Positions 27,879 to 36,852 are shown, numbered from the stretch's first letter. The stretch is DNA of 64,000 nt from Salinivibrio kushneri (GCF_005280275.1 NZ_CP040021.1:2071001-2135000); one strand, 5' to 3'. Notes: generated by a model from the sequence alone, not told the origin. Numbers and translations are program-made.

Positions 27879-28283
27879 TTAACTGGTCGCTTGAGTCATA
27901 TTATGGTATTCGGAAGGAATCTGGTCCCAAGCGGATTTTATCTCTCTTAATAGTTCAATCACATCGTCGATGGGTTCCGGTTTATTTTCCAAATTCGCGG
28001 TACTCACCTGACGAATCATAAAGTCATAGATGGCGTCTAAGTTATCAGCGATATCGCCGCCATCATCCATTGATAGACATGCACGTAGATTAATAATGAT
28101 ATCTAACGCTTTACCTAACCGCTCACCTTTGACGGATAAGTCGCCTTGTGCCATGGCAGCTTTGCCTTGAATTAAGCGCTCAATCGCGCCGGCCATCAGC
28201 ATTTGGATAACCTTATGAGGCGACGCAGCGCTTAATTGACTGTCAACCGAGACCTTCTTGTAGGCCTGTAGTGAGCCTCTCAT
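27879..28283 (-). CDS. fliS: Flagellin export chaperone FliS
   Basis: 134 aa from the ATG at 28283, which reads MRGSLQAYKKVSVDSQL like other Vibrio FliS; GTGAGGAAG just upstream is the ribosome site, so the GTG at 28295 is not used. Helical bundle with SPHKVIQMLMAGAIERL. It binds the flagellin C-terminus and prevents early polymerisation. Starts 12 bp after the fliT-like stop. Confidence 0.95.
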   Translation of the reverse strand: MRGSLQAYKKVSVDSQLSAASPHKVIQMLMAGAIERLIQGKAAMAQGDLSVKGERLGKALDIIINLRACLSMDDGGDIADNLDAIYDFMIRQVSTANLENKPEPIDDVIELLREIKSAWDQIPSEYHNMTQATS

Positions 28284-28295
28284 AGTCTTCCTCAC

Positions 28296-28598
28296 TTATT
28301 GAAATTTCTTATACAGCTGCACAGACTGCTTCCCCTTGCGCTGCTGTAACAAGCGCTTGGCAGCATCGGCTTTCTGCCCCTCGAGTGCATCAATGAGCGT
28401 TTCTGTTCTTGTTAACGCCTGAGACCATTGCTGTTGATTCGGCGCTTGTGGCGACGCTGCAATCTGGTCAAGTAACGCCTGTCTGTCATGCAATTGCTGA
28501 GCCAGCTTTTCTGAATCAATGTCACTCATGTTCAATTGCTGCGCAATAGCCTCATCAATCTGTTCGAGTGCGTCGAGCCATTCGGATACCTGGGTCAT
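28296..28598 (-). CDS. fliT: FliT/FlaI-like flagellar chaperone
   Basis: 100 aa, all-helical, Gln/Leu/Ala-rich protein between fliD and fliS, where Vibrio carries flaI, a FliT-type chaperone of the cap protein. No membrane segment or signal peptide. Sequence similarity in this family is weak, so the assignment rests mostly on size and position. Start ATG 28598, 2 bp after fliD. Confidence 0.75.
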   Translation of the reverse strand: MTQVSEWLDALEQIDEAIAQQLNMSDIDSEKLAQQLHDRQALLDQIAASPQAPNQQQWSQALTRTETLIDALEGQKADAAKRLLQQRKGKQSVQLYKKFQ

Positions 28599-28600
28599 TA

Positions 28601-29959
28601 TTAACCCGGCATAATGTTTTGCATAGCTTGTAACTGTGAACGCATTTGCGAGGTGGCTTCTTCCATCGCAGAAAAGCGCTGCATGGTGCGCGACTCTAAG
28701 TTTTCCATGCGGCGGTCTAGTTCTCGCTGGTCATCACGAAGGCGAAGTTTTTGCTCTGATAATGTGCTTTCACGATTACTGATCGCGCCCCCCGCGCCGG
28801 TAAAGCCGCCAACCACTTGTTCAAGCTGACGCGCAAAACCATCATTGCCACCAAAAAAGCCTTCCAGTGCGTTAAAGTTTTGACGCAGTTGTCGGTCAAG
28901 TACCTTGTTGTCGACTTCTAGACGACCGTCCATGGTGGTAGTGACGCCAAGCTCACTCAGGGTTTTCATTCCCTCAGGCGCTTGCTCAATCGGTGACGAG
29001 AAAAGGTTACGCAATCGACTGGTTGCCGTTCGAATGACACTTTCCCCCACCAAAGGGCCGCCTTGCTGGGTCTCGGGGTCATACTGACTCACCGCTTGCG
29101 AGACACGGAAAAACGCATTGTAATTATCCACGAACGACGTAATGGTCGAACGTACTGACTCTCGGTCATGCTCAACGGCGAGTGACAGCGGCTTATCACT
29201 GGTTTGCGCCACTTCCAGTGATACGCCTTCGATGGCATTATCAAAGGTGTTGGTCGCACTGGAGACTGACGCGATACCATCAATCAGTATCTTGGCATCT
29301 TGTGCGGCTTGCATTTGTGCCATGCCGTTATTAGCTTGCCCGGCTTTGAAGCCTAACTGGTAAAGCGCACTGCCCACTTGCGCATCAACACTGACTTCCA
29401 CCTGATTGTCCGCCCCCGTTTTATTGCCATTCAACACCATGCGTGCACCGCTATCATCTTGGATAAGCGACGCTTGCACACCGGGGTTTTTCGGATCGCT
29501 ATTAATCGCCCGCACGATGTCTGCCAAGCTGTCTTTGCCTTGGGGAACATCAATCACACTGGTGCGATTACCCATGGTGATAGTGAGCTTGCCACTACCT
29601 AAAGACGCCTCAGCATCAACGCCCGGTGACACAAGCTTGTGTGCACCCGCGAGTTGCTGAACATCGATTTGATAACGACCGGGAATGGCATCTGGCGTCG
29701 CGCTGGCGCCAAGTGCGTCTGGATTGCTGACGGATGTGGTTCTCGCCGCAAAACCTTCATTGCGACGAAAATCGTACATTTGGGTTTTGAGTTTATCGAG
29801 AGATTCTTTTAAGCGGCCAAACGCACTGATGTCGGTTTCAACCTCATTAGTGCGTTTGACAATGCGCTCTTGCTTGGGTGCACGTTCAGCATCCACGATT
29901 TTAGTGACCATGGCATTAATATCCATGCCACCGCCCATGCCTGCTGCCTTAACACTCAT
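28601..29959 (-). CDS. fliD: Filament cap protein FliD (HAP2)
   Basis: 452 aa. N-terminal GMGGGMDINAMVTKIVDAE and a C-terminal helical region form the coiled-coil ends. The middle domains include SGARMVLNGNKTGADNQVEV. It is shorter than the V. cholerae protein as I remember it (over 600 aa), being close to enteric length, so some variable outer domain is missing. It caps the filament and folds flagellin. Second gene of flaG-fliD-fliT-fliS. Confidence 0.94.
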   Translation of the reverse strand: MSVKAAGMGGGMDINAMVTKIVDAERAPKQERIVKRTNEVETDISAFGRLKESLDKLKTQMYDFRRNEGFAARTTSVSNPDALGASATPDAIPGRYQIDVQQLAGAHKLVSPGVDAEASLGSGKLTITMGNRTSVIDVPQGKDSLADIVRAINSDPKNPGVQASLIQDDSGARMVLNGNKTGADNQVEVSVDAQVGSALYQLGFKAGQANNGMAQMQAAQDAKILIDGIASVSSATNTFDNAIEGVSLEVAQTSDKPLSLAVEHDRESVRSTITSFVDNYNAFFRVSQAVSQYDPETQQGGPLVGESVIRTATSRLRNLFSSPIEQAPEGMKTLSELGVTTTMDGRLEVDNKVLDRQLRQNFNALEGFFGGNDGFARQLEQVVGGFTGAGGAISNRESTLSEQKLRLRDDQRELDRRMENLESRTMQRFSAMEEATSQMRSQLQAMQNIMPG

Positions 29960-29977
29960 AACGACTCTCTCACCTCG

Positions 29978-30406
29978 TTATACCTTTTCTGTGACAAGCC
30001 CTCGCGCGTGTTGCGACAATTGCTTAGCAAGCTCTAACATTTCCTGCTCTGGGATCTGACGGATGATGTCACCACTGTTCATTTCATAAACGGTGATCAC
30101 ACTGCGCCCTGTGTCTTCATCCAAACGAAATGCGAGCCCTTTGTTAAAGTCGGACATAAACTCATCGAGCCGCTCTACCAACTTCTCCAGTTGTTGTCGT
30201 TGTAGTTGACGATTTTCCTCAATGCGCTGTGACTGCTCTACACGGCGTTGTTGCATCGATTCTCTCGCCTCACGACGTTCTGCCTGCTGATGCTGGCTGA
30301 CCGGATCTGGGCGTACTTTTCCAACTCTTACATCTCTAGCAACCTTTGTGCCATCAGAGTGTACTGAGTGCGGCAGGGATGAATTTGTAACGGATGAAAT
30401 GTCCAT
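29978..30406 (-). CDS. flaG: FlaG family protein
   Basis: 142 aa. The C-terminal FlaG domain has LAFRLDEDTGRSVITVYEMNSGD (as key residues) and IIRQIPEQEMLELAKQL; the N-terminal half is Gln/Arg-rich helical. FlaG influences filament length in Vibrio and Pseudomonas. GGGAGG sits 10 bases before the ATG. It follows the first flagellin by 56 bp, with a hairpin between them. Confidence 0.93.
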   Translation of the reverse strand: MDISSVTNSSLPHSVHSDGTKVARDVRVGKVRPDPVSQHQQAERREARESMQQRRVEQSQRIEENRQLQRQQLEKLVERLDEFMSDFNKGLAFRLDEDTGRSVITVYEMNSGDIIRQIPEQEMLELAKQLSQHARGLVTEKV

Positions 30407-30423
30407 CGCTATTCACCTCCCAA

Positions 30424-30450
30424 AACGTAGCGGCGGCGATTAAGCCGCCA
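30424..30450 (-). terminator. Hairpin between flagellin 1 and flaG
   Basis: GGCGGC (30432-30437) pairs with GCCGCC (30444-30449), loop of 6, followed on the minus strand by GCTACGTTTT. The U-run is short and the flaG ribosome site follows at once, so partial termination is plausible: high flagellin, less flaG-fliD. Confidence 0.7.
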
Positions 30451-30462
30451 CTCGTGAATGGT

Positions 30463-31587
30463 TTAACCGAGCAAGCTCAGTGCGGCTTGTGGTGCCTGCT
30501 TGGCTTGCGCCAAAATAGAGGTACCAGATTGCTGCAAGATTTGTGACTTGGTCAAGTTGGTTGTTTCTTTGGCAAAGTCAACATCACGGATCCGGCTGTT
30601 AGAGGCCGAGACGTTTTCATTAACGTTATCCAAGTTGGAAATGGTGTGACTCAAGCGGTTTTGCTTCGCACCCAATTCCGCACGGTGAGAGTCGATAAAC
30701 TGCATCGCGTTATCAATCATACCCACGGCTTTTTGCGCACCACCCATAGACGAAACATCAACATCTTTAATGGTTTCATCCACTTTGGTACCCATCGCTA
30801 GCGATGTTGCCAACGCGCCCGTGAAGGTGGCATCAGACCCAGCACCGGTTACGATTTGTAGCTCGCCATCTTCAGTGACAGACGCGCTCAATTTATCATC
30901 CGCTTGACCATTGATATAAGTCGCGATTTCTTCAATATCGTCGCCACCTTTGGCCGTCACGTTGATAGACGTAGACGTGCCGTCAGCGTTAGTGATATTG
31001 ATTGCCATGGTGGCACCGGCAGTCGCCGTCCAGCCTGCTGATTTTGCGTTAGCCGCTGTAAAGCTTGCCCCACCCATTTCACTGTGGTCTGCACGGATGT
31101 TTTTAAACTCCATCATCACCGCTTCACCGGCGTCTGCCCCCACTTGGAAAGAGCGGGTACCGAAGGTACCGTTAAGCAATTTCGCCCCACCGAACGAGGT
31201 GGTTTCTGCAATACGGTTCAGTTCGTCTTTCAGCGCAACAACCTCTTCTTGGATTGCAGCACGTTCAGAGTCACCGTTCGCACCGTTAGCTGATTGCAGT
31301 GACAAGTCACGCATACGTTGCAAGATGTTGCTTGACTCTTCCATCGCACCTTCAGCGGTTTGCGCCATTGAGATGCCGTCGTTCGCATTTCGAACAGCCA
31401 CGCCCAAACCACTGCTTTGCGCCATCAAACGGTTAGAAATCTGAAGGCCTGCCGCGTCGTCTTTAGCACTGTTAATGCGAGAACCGGATGACAAACGCTC
31501 CATCGAGTTGTTCAGCGCATCGGTTGAATTATTCAAATAACGCTGAGCCGTCATCGCAGGGACGTTAGTGTTAACAGTAATAGCCAT
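30463..31587 (-). CDS. Flagellin (sigma-28 dependent)
   Basis: 374 aa. N-terminal D0/D1 [20 protein letters not shown] and [22 protein letters not shown]-terminal [20 protein letters not shown] and the end [11 protein letters not shown]. The middle domain is Thr/Gly/Ala-rich. It is close to the upstream flagellin at both ends but differs in the middle. A sigma-28 promoter lies 80 bp upstream, which fits an accessory filament subunit of the flaB/C/D/E type in Vibrio. GGAG is 8 bases before the ATG. Confidence 0.95.
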   Translation of the reverse strand: MAITVNTNVPAMTAQRYLNNSTDALNNSMERLSSGSRINSAKDDAAGLQISNRLMAQSSGLGVAVRNANDGISMAQTAEGAMEESSNILQRMRDLSLQSANGANGDSERAAIQEEVVALKDELNRIAETTSFGGAKLLNGTFGTRSFQVGADAGEAVMMEFKNIRADHSEMGGASFTAANAKSAGWTATAGATMAINITNADGTSTSINVTAKGGDDIEEIATYINGQADDKLSASVTEDGELQIVTGAGSDATFTGALATSLAMGTKVDETIKDVDVSSMGGAQKAVGMIDNAMQFIDSHRAELGAKQNRLSHTISNLDNVNENVSASNSRIRDVDFAKETTNLTKSQILQQSGTSILAQAKQAPQAALSLLG

Positions 31588-31666
31588 AACTATTCTCCTT
31601 TGGTTCTAGGTCCGGCTTCGCCCAGCTGACCAGGGAAAACCAGTATCAAAATTGTTCACAACCCAT

Positions 31667-31693
31667 TTAGCGGCGCACGTTGAGAAAGCTTTA
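31667..31693 (-). promoter_or_regulatory. Sigma-28 promoter for flagellin 1
   Basis: Minus strand TAAAGCTT, 11 bases, then GCCGCTAA; consensus is TAAAGTTT-N11-GCCGATAA. It lies 80 bp upstream of the start codon and is the FliA-type promoter expected for secondary flagellins. Confidence 0.85.
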
Positions 31694-31803
31694 GCTTTTT
31701 TTATCGGTGCTTGGCGGTGCATTAACACCACTGCCGTAAGGCGCTATGAAGGTTAACGCCCAAAGGAGAAATATCTTTAGGAAGATTTTTAGAAAAATAG
31801 CAC

Positions 31804-31833
31804 AAAAAAAAGCGGCAACTGATTGCCGCTTTT
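31804..31833 (-). terminator. Terminator after flagellin 2
   Basis: AAAAGCGGCAA / TTGCCGCTTTT stem with a 4-base loop and a U-run on the minus strand, 21 bp after the stop of the upstream flagellin. It separates the two flagellin units. Confidence 0.93.
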
Positions 31834-31853
31834 AGTGTGCTGATATGCAGGCA

Positions 31854-32996
31854 TTATTGTAGGAGGTTTAGTGCCGCTTGCGGCATCTGTTTCGCTTGCG
31901 CCAGCATCGAGGTGCCCGCCTGTTGCAGGATTTGCCCCTTGGTCATTGCCGTGGTTTCTCGGGCAAAGTCGGTATCACGGATCCGGCTGTTAGACGCAGA
32001 CACGTTCTCCTGGATATTCGACAAGTTACTGATGGTGTGACTGAGTCGGTTTTGCTTAGCACCCAAGTCCGCCCGTTGGCTATCGATATAGCGCATTGCA
32101 GAGTCAATGACCCCAACGGCCATTTGCGCGCCACCCACATCCGACACATCAAGGTCGGCGGCGGTGACCAAATCACCATTGCCAGACACCATCCCCAAAG
32201 AGGTCGCCAACCCGCCACCAAAGGTCACCGCACCTTCAACTTTGTGCTCTTCGATAAAGATTTGAAGTTGACCCTCTTCATCGACTGAGGCGGTTAACAT
32301 TTCATCAGACTGACCATTGATGTAACTGGCCAGCTCTTCAACATCATCACCCGCTTTCGCTGCGATGGCCATGCTCACGTTTTGGCCATCTTTGGTGGTG
32401 AACTGCAGCTGTAATGTCGAGGCTGCGCCATCCACTTCCCATCCAGCTGATTTGGGTTGACCACCAACAAATTCTACGCCACCCATGCGGAAATCATCAG
32501 CGCGAATACTCGATAGTCCCATGATGATCGCCTCACCGGCATCCGCACCAATTTGGAACGAGGCTTCACCAAACGAGCCATTAAGCAATCGACGGCCACC
32601 AAACGCCGTGGTTTCAGCAATCCGGTTAAGCTCATCTTTCAGTGCTTCTACCTCTTCTTGGATAGCGACACGCTCAGATTTACCATTGGCACCATTTGCA
32701 GACTGGAGGGAAAGATCCCGCATACGCTGCAAAATGTTGGTCGATTCCTGCATTGCCCCTTCGGCAGTCTGCGCAATAGAAATACCATCATTGGCGTTTC
32801 GCATTGCCACATCAAGGCCTCGTGTTTGGGCAACCAAACGGTTAGAGATCTGCAAACCCGCCGCGTCGTCTTTAGCACTGTTAATTCGGCTACCTGACGA
32901 CAGACGTTCCATTGAATTATTCAACTCATCGGTCGCTTTATTCAGGTAACGCTGCGCAGTCATCGCAGACACGTTGGTGTTAACTGTTACACCCAT
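31854..32996 (-). CDS. flaA: Flagellin, FlaA type (sigma-54 dependent)
   Basis: 380 aa. Conserved ends [20 protein letters not shown] and the C-terminus [11 protein letters not shown] flank a variable middle. In Vibrio one flagellin (FlaA) is essential and transcribed by sigma-54 with FlrC; this copy has a sigma-54-like site upstream while its neighbour has sigma-28, so it is the likely FlaA equivalent. Long leader of about 130 nt. GGAG is 10 bases before the ATG. Confidence 0.92.
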   Translation of the reverse strand: MGVTVNTNVSAMTAQRYLNKATDELNNSMERLSSGSRINSAKDDAAGLQISNRLVAQTRGLDVAMRNANDGISIAQTAEGAMQESTNILQRMRDLSLQSANGANGKSERVAIQEEVEALKDELNRIAETTAFGGRRLLNGSFGEASFQIGADAGEAIIMGLSSIRADDFRMGGVEFVGGQPKSAGWEVDGAASTLQLQFTTKDGQNVSMAIAAKAGDDVEELASYINGQSDEMLTASVDEEGQLQIFIEEHKVEGAVTFGGGLATSLGMVSGNGDLVTAADLDVSDVGGAQMAVGVIDSAMRYIDSQRADLGAKQNRLSHTISNLSNIQENVSASNSRIRDTDFARETTAMTKGQILQQAGTSMLAQAKQMPQAALNLLQ

Positions 32997-33093
32997 TTTG
33001 CTCTCCTTTGACTTTCGCTTGCTTTGCGAAACAGCCTACCCGCGACGTGTTGCACTGTGTTTGGCGGTGCTGCGGGAACAGCTTGTTAATCAG

Positions 33094-33179
33094 TTTCAAA
33101 ATCAGCCCGTTCAAAAACTGGCCGCTTGAATAAACAAATACAATATGTGTGCCAACTTTTATAATTCTTTCAAAATCAG
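33094..33179. repeat. Exact 12-bp direct repeat flanking the flaA promoter
   Basis: TTTCAAAATCAG occurs at 33094-33105 and 33168-33179, 74 bp apart (about seven helical turns), one copy on each side of the sigma-54 site at 33139-33154. An extra AATCAG half-copy is at 33088-33093. Candidate FlrC or other activator sites. Confidence 0.7.
33139..33154 (-). promoter_or_regulatory. Sigma-54 promoter for flaA-type flagellin, variant -12
   Basis: Minus strand TGGCACACATATTGTA: perfect TGGCAC -24 element, N10 spacing, but GT in place of GC at -12. It lies 143 bp upstream of the start codon. The location matches Vibrio flaA promoters, where activator sites lie downstream of the start of transcription. 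Confidence 0.72.
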
Positions 33180-33440
33180 ATATTTAAATGATTTTTTCAT
33201 CCTCACAGCCAAGGCCAACTCGAAAAATTCTGCCGTTTTTCTGTGCTTAGCGGCAAGGTACGGCAATGCCTCGCCTAGCTTTTTGCCGTCTATATGAAAG
33301 TTAGCCTGCAAGTTAGCGGCCAACTTCTTTCAACAGCCGGACGCAAGGCATATTTTTTGCTAAATTATTGGTTTATCGATGCTCGCCAGCCTCATGCTGT
33401 GATGCACGAGGCTTTCACGGATAACAGGACGATGTAACCG

Positions 33441-35549
33441 ATGACGCAAGACAATGACGGCCACACCAATATGACGCTGGATGACGCCTTTCAGCTCGGG
33501 ATTCGTCTTTACCAAGAAGGGAAGAAACCCGATGCGCGGCAAGTATTCGAGCAAATACTGAGCCATGCCCCCGATACGGTTCAAGTGCGGCAAGTGCTGG
33601 CCGTACTGGATGCGGAAGCGGGACAATACGTGCAAGCAATGGCTCACCTTGACCACGCGCTTGAGCATGCCCCTGACGATCTGTCTTTGTTGTTCGATAA
33701 GGCACAGTTATTGACGCAACAAGGGCATAACCACGCGGCCATGGAAATCGTTGAAGCACTGTTTGCCGCCGCCCCCACCAACCAAGACATCCTTAATTTG
33801 CGTGAGCAGTTGACGGCCAAACTCGGCCTACAAGGAGAAAGTCGTCGAACGCACGCTTTGCGTGACGAGCTCCACCAGCTGAAGAACCAAGGGCTAGCGG
33901 ATGAAATTAACAAAACCTTGTCAGTGGCAGCTGATTTGGTCGCTGATGGACACAGTGACCAAGCCGAACAGCTTTATCAAACCATACTCACCCTGGAGCC
34001 TGATTATCCACCTGCGCTAATGGCATTGGCACAGCAAGCATTGGATCAGAAAGCGTTCGGTAAAGCACAACAATTGCTACTACGTGGCAGTGACAAAGCA
34101 CAGGCTCATCCAATTTGGCAACTGTTACTCATCCGTGCAGAAGCCGGGCTGGGTGAGTATGCTAGCGCGCGCCAGCGCTGCTTAACGACCTATAAGCAAA
34201 CACAAGACACGGCATTTATGCGTCAACTCCTGGTGGTTTATCTCAATGAAGCAAACTGGTTAGAAGCAAGCAAACTGGCCAAACAATGTTTGCGTGATGA
34301 GCCTGAGCGCGGTGAGTTACATTATGCTTATGCCCGTGCGACCTTCGAACTGCTCAAGCAGCACCATCAATTTACCCAAGATAAATTAACCGATTGCTAC
34401 CAGATCCACGAGAAGGCGCTCAATCATGTCAAAGATAAACAAGCCAATACACTACAAGCACAATTGGGCGAGCTTGACTGGTATATGGGCAATATTGACC
34501 AAGCTCAGCAGCGCCTCGAGACCCTGCTAGCTTCTCAGCCTGACGATCACGCACTGCGATTCAACCTGGCGTTTGTCTATCGCACGCAAATGGCATGGGA
34601 GAAATTCTATCAAGCCAATGAGGCGGGGATTGAGTGCGGTCGCCGCCTCAAATATCACGGTAACTTACCCCGTTGGGACTTGTCTCGGCCTGAGACGGAT
34701 GCCGTGCTTATCATGCCCGAGCAGGGGGTCGGCGATGAACTGGCTTATTTACACAACGTCGCCATGGTGGTTGAGCGCGCCCGTCAAGTCTATGTCGGCT
34801 GTGATCCTCGCTTGGAGCCGGTGTTGCGTCAGGCTTTTCCCAGCACGGAGATTGTGCCCATTTCTCGCACTGACGGAAAAGATATTTTTGTGCCAGAACA
34901 TGTCCTAGCCGATATTGATAGTTGGATTGCCGGAGGGTCGCTAGCGGGCCTGTGCTACCACCACTTTGGGCGTCACCTCTATCAACAAACCTATATTGTC
35001 CCGGATGTCGCCGCCGATGCGCCTTGGATCGCCCCGTTAGCCGAGTTACATCAACAAGGGCCTGTGTTTGGTGTGTGTTGGCGAAGTGGCCTCGCCGCCG
35101 CCACGCGTAACATTCACTATTTGGTGGCAGATGAATTAGCGGGTTGGATCAAAACCATGCGCCAGCTTTGTCCTGACGCCCAGTTTGTTAATTTACAATA
35201 TGGCGAGTGTGATAAAGAGCTTAGTAAAATCAAGAAAAAAACAGGGGTTGAAATCGTCACCTTGCCTGGACTGGATCTTAAAAATGATTTTATGGGAACG
35301 GCTCACGCGATCAAACAGCTGTCTGGGGTGTTTACCGCCGGGACAGCGGTACACAGGCTGACGGTTGCCGTTGGCACACCGTGTTATGTGTTTTTTGCCG
35401 GCCATCAGAACAGTGATATGCAAACCCCTGATGCCATGCCAGGCTATGCTGAGTACGCGTTCAGTTACCCGCCTATGCTCAAAGACAAGCAACCTCTGCT
35501 TGATGCCATGGCACGCCGTATAGTGAGTGACCTCTGCCCTAAAGGATGA
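33441..35549 (+). CDS. TPR-repeat protein with glycosyltransferase-like C-terminal domain, candidate flagellin glycosyltransferase
   Basis: 702 aa, soluble. Residues about 10-400 contain TPR-like helical pairs (for example LGIRLYQEGKKPDARQVFEQ and AEQLYQTILTLEPDYPPALM). Residues about 415-700 resemble the heptosyltransferase/TPR-glycosyltransferase fold: VLIMPEQGVGDELAYL, FGVCWRSGLAAATRNIHY, and TAGTAVHRLTVAVGTPCYVF in place of the usual DT-x-x-x-HLAGALG. The plan of TPR plus glycosyltransferase resembles Caulobacter FlmG, which glycosylates flagellin. It lies divergent from flaA and convergent with flgL. AGGA is 11 bases before the ATG, with a minimal ATG-TAA pair in between. The substrate is inferred. 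Confidence 0.8.
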   Translation: MTQDNDGHTNMTLDDAFQLGIRLYQEGKKPDARQVFEQILSHAPDTVQVRQVLAVLDAEAGQYVQAMAHLDHALEHAPDDLSLLFDKAQLLTQQGHNHAAMEIVEALFAAAPTNQDILNLREQLTAKLGLQGESRRTHALRDELHQLKNQGLADEINKTLSVAADLVADGHSDQAEQLYQTILTLEPDYPPALMALAQQALDQKAFGKAQQLLLRGSDKAQAHPIWQLLLIRAEAGLGEYASARQRCLTTYKQTQDTAFMRQLLVVYLNEANWLEASKLAKQCLRDEPERGELHYAYARATFELLKQHHQFTQDKLTDCYQIHEKALNHVKDKQANTLQAQLGELDWYMGNIDQAQQRLETLLASQPDDHALRFNLAFVYRTQMAWEKFYQANEAGIECGRRLKYHGNLPRWDLSRPETDAVLIMPEQGVGDELAYLHNVAMVVERARQVYVGCDPRLEPVLRQAFPSTEIVPISRTDGKDIFVPEHVLADIDSWIAGGSLAGLCYHHFGRHLYQQTYIVPDVAADAPWIAPLAELHQQGPVFGVCWRSGLAAATRNIHYLVADELAGWIKTMRQLCPDAQFVNLQYGECDKELSKIKKKTGVEIVTLPGLDLKNDFMGTAHAIKQLSGVFTAGTAVHRLTVAVGTPCYVFFAGHQNSDMQTPDAMPGYAEYAFSYPPMLKDKQPLLDAMARRIVSDLCPKG

Positions 35550-35571
35550 GCCCGCAAGCCTAACCGGAGAC

Positions 35572-35604
35572 AAAACGGGGCCGCTGATGCGACCCCGTTT
35601 TTTC
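35572..35604 (+). terminator. Terminator between the TPR-glycosyltransferase gene and flgL
   Basis: AAACGGGG-C-CGC / GCG-A-CCCCGTTT stem, 4-base loop, U-run on the plus strand and A-run on the other side; serves the convergent gene flgL in reverse as well. Confidence 0.92.
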
Positions 35605-35647
35605 TTATCCTCGGCACCTTGTGACAATCAAACGCTGACACTTTGGA

Positions 35648-36841
35648 TTAGATATAATTAAACAGCGAGAGATCTTTGGTTTTGGCAAAGGCCTGCTGAG
35701 AGGCTTGCAGCGCGAGCATGTCCTCGTTCATATCGATGGCCGCTTGGGTATAGTCCAAGTCTTCCATGGTGCCCAGTGAACGATTGAGGACCAACTTGAA
35801 GTCTTTGTGCATACTTTCTTGTCGATCGAGTGTGGTCAACCGTGTGCCGACCTCTGAGCGTGCCTTGTTCAAGTGCTTGAAGGCCGCCGCAAACTGTTCA
35901 GTCACTTGGTGGAGTTCTGCCGTAGCAGACGCATCATCAATATCGGCATATGATAGCGCGGCACCCTTTTTAAACGAATCGAAAATATTGAAGCTGTCTT
36001 GTCTTTCTAAATTGATGGTATCGCCTGGCTTCATCTCACCTTCGAAGGTCATTTTCAACGTGTTCCACTCAACGCCATTTTGCGGGTCATACAGCCCAGC
36101 ACTGACTTCAGTGCCATCTTGCATCAACGAGTAGGTGGTATCGCCATTGGCATTAACATCAAAGGAAACCGAATAGTTAGAGGTATCCGCATCATTGGTA
36201 TTTTCCGCTTTCGCCATCAGCAATAAAGAGCCATCTTCGAGATCATATTCGGGCTGATAGTCGCCAAAGGGATTATCAATTTCCATAAACAGTTTATCGC
36301 CTGGATCAGACGTCGGTACTTCCACCGCAGGGGCCACTTGGGCGGTACGAAAGTAACTATCTCCCGCATAACGCACATTGCCTTGACTATCACGATAAAA
36401 CGGCTGTGTACTGGTCTGGGTACCGGAAAACAGAAAGTTACCTGACTCATCTTTGGTGTTTACCAAGTCCATAAAATTATCAAACATCCCTTGCAAGTCT
36501 TGCCGGTGCGCGGTGCGATCTTCCACCGATAATGAGCCGTTGATCATCGCCATCACTTTGCGTTTGGCGCCGTCCATGATTTGCTCGGACTCATCAATCG
36601 CGATTTCTTCGCGGGTTTGCCGGTTTCGCGCTAACGTAATCGAGTCAATAAATTGGTCAATTTGCTCATCTTGTTGGCGAAAGTTTTGAATGTAGATCGA
36701 CGACACCGGATCATCACCGGATGTAATAACACGTTTCCCCGTCGCCATCTGCTCTTGGTTATCCTGTACCTTCACATTCTGGCGCATAATGTCGTTGGAG
36801 ACAGACTGGTAATTGTGAAAGCTGGCAATACGACTAATCAT
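35648..36841 (-). CDS. flgL: Hook-filament junction protein FlgL (HAP3)
   Basis: 397 aa. Flagellin-like helical ends: MISRIASFHNYQSVSNDIMR at the N-terminus and a C-terminal SQQAFAKTKDLSLFNYI. The beta-rich middle includes NFLFSGTQTSTQPF. It joins FlgK to the filament. Follows flgK by 11 bp in a two-gene unit. Confidence 0.96.
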   Translation of the reverse strand: MISRIASFHNYQSVSNDIMRQNVKVQDNQEQMATGKRVITSGDDPVSSIYIQNFRQQDEQIDQFIDSITLARNRQTREEIAIDESEQIMDGAKRKVMAMINGSLSVEDRTAHRQDLQGMFDNFMDLVNTKDESGNFLFSGTQTSTQPFYRDSQGNVRYAGDSYFRTAQVAPAVEVPTSDPGDKLFMEIDNPFGDYQPEYDLEDGSLLLMAKAENTNDADTSNYSVSFDVNANGDTTYSLMQDGTEVSAGLYDPQNGVEWNTLKMTFEGEMKPGDTINLERQDSFNIFDSFKKGAALSYADIDDASATAELHQVTEQFAAAFKHLNKARSEVGTRLTTLDRQESMHKDFKLVLNRSLGTMEDLDYTQAAIDMNEDMLALQASQQAFAKTKDLSLFNYI

Positions 36842-36852
36842 ACTGTCCTACC

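Larger units (their letters stand above)
32997..33440. other. Intergenic region between flagellin 2 and the TPR-glycosyltransferase gene
   Basis: 444 bp with divergent genes on either side. It is AT-rich at 33120-33200. It holds the sigma-54 site, the 12-bp repeats, a small hairpin (TTTCGC/GCGAAA) just before the flagellin ribosome site, and repeated TTAGCGGC words near 33246-33255 and 33316-33325. No convincing plus-strand promoter for the gene at 33441 was found. Confidence 0.7.

Noticed and set aside
33240-33330. Second sigma-28 promoter for the upstream flagellin (GCCGCTAA words on the minus strand)
   Set aside because: The -10-like words have no TAAAG-type element 11 bases upstream.
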